From: Echria macrotheca
Taxonomy: Eukaryota > Ascomycota > Sordariomycetes > Sordariales > Schizotheciaceae
Assembly: GCA_030411725.1 (NCBI GenBank)
Contig: MU839837.1
Span: 868,001-932,000, forward strand
Direction: 5' to 3'
DNA: 64,000 bases
A program made the translations under genes and the position numbers. The notes under the pieces were generated by a model. That model did not search any database and had not been told where the DNA came from. It was given only the letters and a program-made list of their open reading frames with translations. Shown here piece after piece: positions 56,416-64,000 of the stretch; positions within the stretch are counted from its first letter, which is position 1; each line of letters begins with the position of its first letter.

Positions 56416-56933
56416 TCAGAACCGCCACCTGGCCGCATCGCCGCTCTTGCTGAAAGCCAATGTCGTCCATCCCGCAATCATGAACAACCCACCCAGCGGC
56501 GTGACAGGACCCAGGAAGCGGAACCGCGCCGTATCCAGCGTGAGCGCGTAGATACTACCGCTGAAGAGCGTCATTCCGGCGGTGAAGAAGGACGCCGCTA
56601 GCGTGTTGTCGCGGGCGATCAGCAGCGCGACCGAGTGGATGAGCTGATGGAATACATCGTTAGCCAACTGCCGTCACCACGCAACCATCCAAGGAAGAGT
56701 ACCTGATACTGCGCGGCGGTGGACCAGTTGCCGATCTTGGCCGGGTCGGCAATGACCTTCTTGAGGCCATGGGCTCCGAAGGCGCCGAGCGCGACGGCCG
56801 TCGCACCGTAGATGGCCCCAACCTTCCAGAACGTCTCGCCGCTCATTGCGAATCTCTTGGCGCTTCTATTCTCGGGTGATACAATCAACGGCGTTTGCTC
56901 GTCTGGGTTGCGCGTGTCCTGTCCGGTCGACAT
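56416..56933 (-). CDS. DUF423 (YgdD/TMEM256-like) small membrane protein
   Basis: Two exons, 56933-56703 and 56643-56416 (59-bp intron, GTACTC...CATCAG), giving 152 aa. An in-frame ATG at 57005 would add 24 residues that look like translated leader. Four hydrophobic helices follow a polar N-terminus of about 30 residues. Family hallmarks are GATAVALGAFGAHGLKK in helix 1, STAAQYQLIHSVALL across the splice, GMTLFSGSIYALTL and LGPVTPLGGLFMIAGWTTLAF. The biochemical role of DUF423 is unknown; animal TMEM256 is mitochondrial. The product is complete. Confidence 0.85.
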
Positions 56934-57341
56934 TGGGTTGATCGTTTGAGTTTGGGTGGACGTCGAAACAAGAGCGGGAATGATGCGATGATGGCGGGGT
57001 GACATGGGTCGTTTAGCGCGGATTAACCCCGGTCTTCCGGTCTCCGGGGATGGACCCCTCGCTTCGGATCATTGCAAGTGGTCACCAAAAAGAAGAGCGA
57101 CAATGATGTGAGGCAAAATACAAGGGAAGTCTTAAGATTGACCCTGGGTTGTGATGCAAGAGAGACAGACGAGAGCTTCATTGTTACAATTCATGGCATC
57201 AACAGTGCAGTGGACTGGTTCCAAACACAACAATGATGACAACGCTAGCTGCCAGAAATAAGCCAAACCTGGTTAAAAAAATTTCGTTACATATGACAAT
57301 GACCGATGATATATGCAAAATGGTAGATACCCCGGAAATGC
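56934..57341. other. Intergenic region
   Basis: Promoter of the DUF423 gene and 3' flank of the fusion amidase. Nothing else recognised. Confidence 0.5.
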
Positions 57342-59554
57342 TCAGTTCTTGGCAAGGACTTCTCGAAATGCTTCCTCGGCCACACCCGCAATGTCCAGCA
57401 CCTTCGCATCGAATCCACTCCCCCCTAGAATCGTGATGCCGAACGGTAGCTTCGTCCCATCGCTATTGTATGTCCCGGCAGGAACGTTAACGCCACACAT
57501 GTCAACGACGTTGGCGTAATGCGTGAATGTCCCGAGCTTCGAGTTCAGCTTGAGTGGGTCCGCCGTCATCTGCTCGATGGTTGGATGTTGTGTCGTCGTG
57601 GGCACAACAAGTACGTCAATACCCCCGCGCAGCGTATCAAAGGTCTGTTGGGCTTTGCGTGTAAGTTGAATCTGCAGACCCTGGTCCCGGAATACATCGT
57701 ATGCGGATGGCGGCTTCGCAAGCGCGCCTCCGAAAAGCGCTTTGATGACGGGATGCAACTCTTCAAGTCTTTCTTGCAGGAACTCAAGGCCGATACACGT
57801 CATCCGCTCGTGAAGAAGGGCGCCCTCGTATAGAAGATCGCCTGCGACCTCGAAGATCTTGTAATCGACCTCAACGAGACAACCGCCACAAGACCGTAGA
57901 ACCTGGACCGCTTCCGCAAAGAGGTTCTGATATGTCCCCGTGCATGCGTCTAAGGCCGATTGCGGGGGAATCGCGAAAGTAAATCCTCCTAACCTCGGTC
58001 CGCGGAAGTCCGTCTTCCACGTAACGAGCGTATGCGGAAGCTTAGAGAATGCATCATCGGGATCATGCTTCGCGATGATTTGCCAGACCTTGCGTGTATC
58101 GGGGATAGACGGCGCGACGACTGTGATGGTGTCCAGGGTTCGACAGGCGGGTACAAGCCCTTTGGCCGAGACCGTGCCCTTTGTCGGCTTGAACCCAACG
58201 ATTCCATTGAATGCCGCTGGAACACGACCACTTCCCGCAGTGTCAGTTGCCAAACCAAATGAGACGAGCCCGGCTCCGACCGATACGGCAGACCCGGAAG
58301 ACGATCCGCCAGATATATGTTTATCGCTGAATACGCTGTGAGGAATACCATAGGGTGAACGGCAGCCGGACAATCCCGTAGCCAGCTGATCAAGGTTCAC
58401 TTTTCCGATGAAGAGACCACCGGCGTCGAGGACATGCTGCACAGCCAAGGCATTGGCACTTGGTAGATATGCATATTGGGGACAGGCTGCAGTCGTCGTG
58501 ACCCCGGCAACATCAATTGTGTCCTTCACCGAGAACGGGATGCCGAACAGAGGCGGCAATGGCTTGCCGGCGTAGCGAGCGGCGAGCTTTTCTGCGGCTG
58601 CGATAACCTTCTCCCTCGGCTCTCGATGAATCCACACTGCAGAATCCACCGGTTCGTATTTGTCAATCCGGTCCAGGACAAAGTTGGCCACCTCCACGGG
58701 AGTCGTCACACCCTTCTTATACCGCGAAAGCAACTCGTCGATGGGGGGTAGCCCACTGTCGGAGAGAAGGGGTGGTGTGCCCGGTGGTGTCGTTTGTGCG
58801 TGTGCCTCGTTGATCGACGCAAAGAAATCGGAGCTGTTACCGACGAATCCGAAGAGGCCGTCCTGCCCACAGACAATGTCCAGCGATGTGGTGACCTGCT
58901 GGGCATCGAAGCCTTGGGTACAGTCTTCCAGTACACAACACTGGTATCCTCGGTCATTGCATTCGCGCAGCGTTGTTGTCACGCAGCACCTAGCAAGGTT
59001 AACCAATGTCACTTCAGGGGAAATCCAACTTACTCTGTGGTGACCCCCGTGAAAAGGAGGTGCGTAATTCCGCGAGAGAGCAGCACCCTGTGGATGTCGG
59101 TACCCCAGAAGCTTCCCTTGCCGGGCTTGTCGATGACGACCTCACCAGGCCAAGGTGTCAGCTCGGTGACAATGTCATGACCCCATTCTCCCCTGACAAG
59201 AAGCCGACCCATGGGACCTCGGTCGCCGATGCCAAGATTATGGTGGCCATGAGGAGCCGAGATCTGCCGGAGCTTCTTGGACGCAGGGAGATCGGCAAGG
59301 TCTGGCTGATGGCCCTCGCGCGTGTGTATGACGTGCCCGCCGACAGAACGAAAGACATCAAGGAGCTTCTTGACAGTCGGCACAATGGCGCGTGCCTTGG
59401 AGAATATCTCATCGTTGCCACATTGTATTGAGCCAAAGCCCCCGGGATCTACGAAATCCCGTTGGATATCGATAATGATGAGCGCCGTGGTGGCAAGGGG
59501 GAACTGGAAGGCATATGGCCGCGCATTGGGCAGCGATAAAGTCCGAGAACCCAT
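57342..59554 (-). CDS. Isochorismatase-like (biuret-hydrolase-type) and allophanate-hydrolase-type amidase fusion
   Basis: Two exons, 59554-59034 and 58989-57342 (44-bp intron, GTAAGT...CTAG), giving 722 aa. Residues 15-215 are an isochorismatase-like cysteine hydrolase: IIIDIQRDF (Asp29), VIDKPGKGSF (Lys143) and GVTTECC (Cys176), the D-K-C triad. Residues 250-720 are an amidase-signature domain: FSVKDTIDVAG (catalytic Lys), GGSSSGSAVSVG (cis-Ser) and TDTAGSGRVPAAFNG (nucleophilic Ser), with LDQLATGLSGCRSPYG as in allophanate hydrolase AtzF. Biuret hydrolase (BiuH) belongs to the first family and its product allophanate is the substrate of the second, so a one-chain biuret-to-ammonia enzyme is plausible. 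Ureidoacrylate-type substrates are the alternative. The intron splits the catalytic-Cys motif. It is divergent from a permease gene. Confidence 0.85.
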
Positions 59555-61308
59555 CTTACCAATTGGTCGACCGACCCAGAATCTCTGTCTTTTTTCTGGA
59601 CGACAGTGGTCAGGTTGTAGGATTGTGCCGAGGCCTGAGAAATTTTGGTCGTGAATCACCAGATCTGGTTTTGGGGTGTCGGGGCAGCCGGTTGGGCAAA
59701 GAACTGATGCTGGGTCCGACGGATTCCTGCCTGCGCTGCTGTGTGAGGAACCGGCCCACTGGGTTGGGCAAGATTGCCAGGGCAGCAGATGTCCCGGCAG
59801 CGACAGAAGTGATAGCAGCTCGAATGGGTATCAAGGCTGGGCCGTACTGGGGCTGGTCCCGAACGCCCGCGCTGGGCTCAATCTTATCAATATATCAGGA
59901 CCGCGTGACATTGGCCGTCGCCTTCGCCTCTCCGTCGATGACTTTGGCAGGATCCGTGTGGCTTGTCCAATCCCGCTCCGGCATTTGTTGCCTCGCTTAT
60001 CTTTAGATGTCGACATGATAAATGCTTTGGTGGTGCGGGGTAGACTTTGTGGGTTTGTGGGGAGTCAACGCGACCGGCGGCCCGTCGGCGGGCGCAGTCT
60101 CACTGGGCAAGTTGCGCGAAGGTCGGCAACGCCCGGCAGACCCGAATCTTTGTTCCCGAGCACCTGCTCTGTGGCTGAATTCCAAATCAAGTGTCTTGAA
60201 TGGCTTGCAGGTTTTTGACTCTGAGTGAAACAAACGTTGGTTTCTGATCATTAGCGATTTCCTAGCGTCTCCACACGTCCGTTGTTATTCGCAAACGAAG
60301 ACCCGGGAAGGTTGGCGGTTGCCCAGCAGGGGAAAAAAACAATGAGGTCGGTTTGGTGGCCCTTGCTCATGGATTACTGCCTGAGGCATCAACCCCACCC
60401 CCCTCAAGACGTTGTTCGTTCCTTCTTCCGTTCTTGCCGTTCAGTCTCAAGGTCCCTCCCGACTCAAAATTTCTGGTGCCAGTCTCATTCACCAACAAAC
60501 GTCAAATACCAGCAGAATCACGGCCCGTCACCGTCGGGCCGTCGGACTCTCCCAGAATGAGGTTGCAACCCTTGATTGGTCAGTACCGTGCAGGGGCTCC
60601 CGTCATCCGATAAAGCTTATCTTCTCGCCAGCGGCCAACCTCGCCGCCGATTCTGGACCCGACGGCCCTCCCAACCCTCCGGCTTCTCCCCCACGAGACC
60701 CCCAGGCTCGACGCGCCCAGACGCATCGCGAAGCCCGCGCCATTGGCTGCCCTTACCGTCCGCACCATGGTGGGAACCCAAGCTCCAATGGCCCAAGCTC
60801 CCGCTGCAGGAAGTGTGGAAGGGGCTGCATGAGCTGGGGAAGCATGGTCGACGCCGACTGGACAACCACCAACAGCTCGCGTGCAACCCCTCCCATCCCG
60901 ACAATGTGTTTATCTGTTCTGGGGCGAATCTCTCAGCACGGCCGTCGGCAGACCTTGCCACAGGGCTCAAGCTATCTTATCTCACCCAACCTCCGACCCA
61001 AAGGGGTCAGCGAGGCGTCCATCGCGGCCTGTCATTCGCCATGCCCGCGGTGAGGCTTGACAGAGTCGCACTGTGATAGGTCGAGGGTGTTGACTCTCTG
61101 CTCCCCGCCGTATCGCGGTGTCGGTTTCTGTCCGCATCTGATGTGTCTCAAGCATCCTGGCCCCAGATGGCATATATGACGGTCAGCAGTTCCCCATCTC
61201 CATGTTCATCGGGAATCACGCCACTTGCCATCATCACGCGGTGATTGACGTCTCTTTGATATTGCTGCAATCGACCGGGGCACACGAGAGCTCGCCCAGC
61301 AAGCCATC
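59555..61308. promoter_or_regulatory. Divergent promoter of fusion hydrolase and permease, with paired GATA sites
   Basis: HGATAR sites for AreA/NIT2-type GATA factors are at 59884-59889, 59997-60002, 60608-60613, 60617-60622, 60972-60977, 60977-60982 and 61074-61079. The total is close to chance for this length, but two tight pairs (60608/60617 and 60972/60977) are the arrangement such factors prefer. The open frames in this region lack coding support. Confidence 0.4.
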
Positions 61309-63199
61309 ATGTTGCGGAGAATCTCCGCCATCAAGGCGGACCTGAAGAGCAAGACGACCAAGGAAGGCTGGGTCCTCCCTCGCCAGACCTCCTCCTTTGC
61401 CGACCCAGGAGCATGGTAGGTATCTTCACGTATGTGCTGGGTAGTACTAACAAATGAAAGGACGAATATCGATATCGATGTTACTCCGCTCGAGCGTCGG
61501 ACTTGGTCCGCCTGGACCATGTTCGGCTACTGGTTCTCTGATGCCCTCAACGCTCAGAGTTGGATGGCTCCGGCCTCTATCATTGCTATTGGCCTGACCT
61601 GGTTCGTGATGATGCTACTCTTCCTAGGTCGCTCGAGACTGACCTCGATAGGCGTGAGGCGATCGTCTGCATCATCTTCGGCAGCTTGGTCTGCACAGTC
61701 CCCCTCGTGCTCAACGGTATGGTCGGCGCCCGACTTCACATTCCCTTCCCCGTCGCCATGCGTGCGTCTTTTGGCTGGTACTTCTCCCGGTTCGCCATCG
61801 TGACTCGTGCCATCACGGCTCTCTTCTGGCACGCCATTCAGACCTACACCGGATCGACCGCCATGACTCAGATCATTCGTGCCATCTGGCCCTCTTACCT
61901 GGACATCCCGAACCATATCCCAGACAGCGTCGGTATTACAACCCAAGGCATGGTCAGCCATTTGATCTTTTGGACGGTCCAATTCCCCATCCTTCTCATC
62001 CCTCCCCACAAGCTGAAGTGGTTCTTCGTGGCCAAGTGCGGTATGTCCCACCTCTCCCCCATTGTAGCTATGGCTAATCCATGTAGTGCTTGTCATTGTT
62101 ACCTCTGTGGCAGTTGTCATCACTATGACCTCCAAGGCTGGTGGCACTGGCGACATCTGGAACCTGCCTTATGGTGTCGATGGGAGCGCCCGGTCCTGGC
62201 TGATCCTTTCTTCGCTGTCCAGTATTACTGGAGGATGGTAAGACATCTCGCCCCTATACAAAGTCGAGACTCTAACGGCACAGGGCGACGATGGCCACAA
62301 ACATTCCTGATTTCACCCGTTACCTCAAGTCCGACAAGGGCGTGTACTGGCAGGTCCTCTTCCTCCCCGGCATCCAGCTCATGCTCGGTCTCTTCGGTAT
62401 CATCTGCTGCTCTGCTGCCAAGGTGGTGTATGGCAGGTACATCTGGGACCCTCTTGAGATTGCTGCCCAATGGGACGGACCCGCTGGCCGCTGCGGTGCC
62501 TTCTTCGTCGGTCTCTGCTGGGTTGTGGCTCAGATCGGTACCAACTTGTCGGCCAACGTCATCAGCTGTGCCAACGATATCTCCTGCCTGTTCCCTAAGT
62601 ACATCAACATCAGGCGCGGTGTCATCCTCGCGACCATCACGGCTGCCTGGATCATGCAGCCATGGAAGATCATCCACTCGGCCCAGTCCCTGCTTGCCTT
62701 CATGGCTGGTCTCGGCATCTTCCTTGCCCCCATTGCCGCCCTTCTCAGCGCCGACTACTGGGTCGTGAACCGCCAGAGGTACGACGTGCCCGGTCTCTAC
62801 CGTGCCCACGGCCGGTATCGCTACAACAAGTACGGCACCAACTGGCGCGCCGTCATCGCTTTCCTCGTCAGCGTCTGCCCGAATCTTCCGGGAATGTAAG
62901 TTGCCACTCCTTGTGCTGTTCGAACCATAGCTAACAGCCCCAGGGCCGCGAGCGTCAACCCAGCCATCGGGCCGACTATTGGCAACGCCGACAAGGTTTA
63001 CTTTATGTTTTACTTCTGGGGCTACACCAGCGCGTTTGTTGTCTACTCGGCCTTGAACTACTTCTGGCCCCACCCGGAGACCAAGATCCCGGCGGCCATT
63101 TATGATGATACGGATGTTATCTCGGGCGAGGAGAAGGCCGACTCGGACACGGCCGACTACAGCAAGAACAAGATGGAGGTTGAGACATCGCCGGTTTGA
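61309..63199 (+). CDS. NCS1 permease, Fur type (uracil/allantoin/uridine-like)
   Basis: Six exons: 61309-61415, 61461-61601, 61652-62040, 62087-62237, 62284-62895 and 62944-63199. Introns are 45-50 bp; the product is 551 aa, usual for the family. About 12 helices. Landmarks: residues 35-60 with WTNIDIDVTPLERRTW, WFSDALNAQSWMAP in helix 1, IPFPVAMRASFGWYFS in helix 3, TNIPDFTRYLKS, TNLSANVISCANDISCLFPKYI and ALLSADYWVVNRQRYDVPGLY. The Fur branch imports uracil, allantoin, uridine or related compounds with protons. Which one cannot be told from sequence alone. Its divergent neighbour hydrolyses ureido-type compounds, so an allantoin- or biuret-like substrate is possible. Confidence 0.92.
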
Positions 63200-64000
63200 T
63201 GGGTTAATGTGGTGGATGAATTTGTTGGATGTTGGAAGGATATCAAGATACCCTCGTTACTCGTAATTATGGAGATGTTGGAGCAATAACAATAGCTTGC
63301 GAATGTGCAAGCTTTTCGTTTTGACTTTGTTCCAAAGCCTTGGCTTTGCGCCTGCAGCAGTTACTTAAAACCCCAGTTCTGCTTGAGAGTGTCCGACTCG
63401 TACCTTGTGAAGGGTTTCTTCTGGACATGTCACCTTCATTGGTATTAGATCAACCAACATCCGATTGCCAGACAAGATGCTCACTGTATGCCTAGATAGT
63501 CTTCGGTATCTCTCTCCGTTGACGGTACCGCTTTTGCTTGTCACGGCACCCCCCGCCAATCAGTTCGCTCTCCCCATGAAGCAGCTACCGCCGAAGCGAA
63601 CGGGTCTAGCTCCCTATCTGCGGTGTATCGATGTCAGGCCTGCCAGCGGCCAGGGTTAGGGTTCCGGTTCAAATATATAGGGGCGAAGTCCCAGCCGGAT
63701 TTTGGGGGGTTCAGCGACCATTCCACTTCCTGTATTCTACCTATCCTTAGTTGAAGCAGCCAGAATGGGAGGTGTCGCCATGCTCAAATACAGCGCCTGC
63801 GCTACCTGTAGCCACCTCGTCACACTGCCAGGGCTCAGAATCTGACAATCGAGGTGGACCTGCTGTAGCAGGTGCCTACCCACAGGATGGACGGAAAAGC
63901 ACACACCCAGTTCCTGTATTTCCAGTATTTTAGCTATATGCAGCAGGAGAGGAACAAAGGGAAAGGAAGGGGGGTGTGAAAAATGGAGAGGGAGAATGAA
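63200..64000. other. 3' flank at the window end
   Basis: No supported gene. Two TTAGGG-like units in GGTTAGGGTT near 63656 are too few to be telomeric. Confidence 0.5.

Noticed and set aside
60412..61076. Overlapping open frames of 166-213 codons upstream of the permease
   Set aside because: Low-complexity Pro/Ser/Arg translations of the promoter region with no motif or conserved start.
63640..63680. Telomere-like TTAGGG units
   Set aside because: Only about two imperfect units, embedded in unique sequence.

Overview
The window is a piece of a filamentous ascomycete nuclear genome, most likely Sordariomycetes and probably Sordariales-like. The signs are short introns (43 to 105 bp) with GTRNGT donors, CTRAC branch points and YAG acceptors, single widely spaced genes on both strands with no operons, and fungal families such as Pth11-like rhodopsin-domain proteins, GPI-anchored fasciclin and chitin deacetylase, DUF6601 and F-box proteins. 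I place 24 genes with reasonable support, one broken gene and one doubtful small ORF. Exon borders were read by eye and checked for reading phase. No transcript or database search was available.

Layout. 1-12 kb: a 5'-truncated mitochondrial-carrier protein, an orphan 698-aa protein, a purine-cytosine permease, a rhodopsin-domain membrane protein with a GC-AG intron, and a GMC oxidoreductase. 12.9-23.4 kb: a secreted L-amino-acid oxidase, an HXXXD acyltransferase with two compensating frame breaks, a GPI-anchored fasciclin protein, a DUF6601 membrane protein and an orphan surface protein. 23.7-38.5 kb is accessory in character: an AAA+ ATPase divergent from a STAND-like protein without a visible P-loop, two divergent small secreted Cys-rich proteins, a divergent pair of orphan four-helix membrane proteins, a chitin deacetylase and an orphan cytosolic protein.

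40.1-46.3 kb holds the most striking locus: three neighbouring genes that each carry the Y-G-x-x-[FY]-x6-G-G signature of the MACPF/CDC pore-forming fold. None has a signal peptide and two are clear paralogues. One, on the minus strand, is divergent from the other two. The locus follows a long inverted TAG/CTA microsatellite palindrome and precedes a 158-bp hairpin element with 32-bp terminal inverted repeats.

48.4-64 kb: a Na+(K+)/H+ antiporter, an F-box protein, a second rhodopsin-domain protein, a YwbE/UBZ protein, a DUF423 membrane protein, and a probable nitrogen-scavenging pair. The pair is a single-chain fusion of an isochorismatase-type (biuret-hydrolase-like) domain with an allophanate-hydrolase-type amidase, divergent from an NCS1 uracil/allantoin-type permease. 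The simplest inference is import of a urea-like or pyrimidine-derived compound followed by two-step hydrolysis to ammonia.
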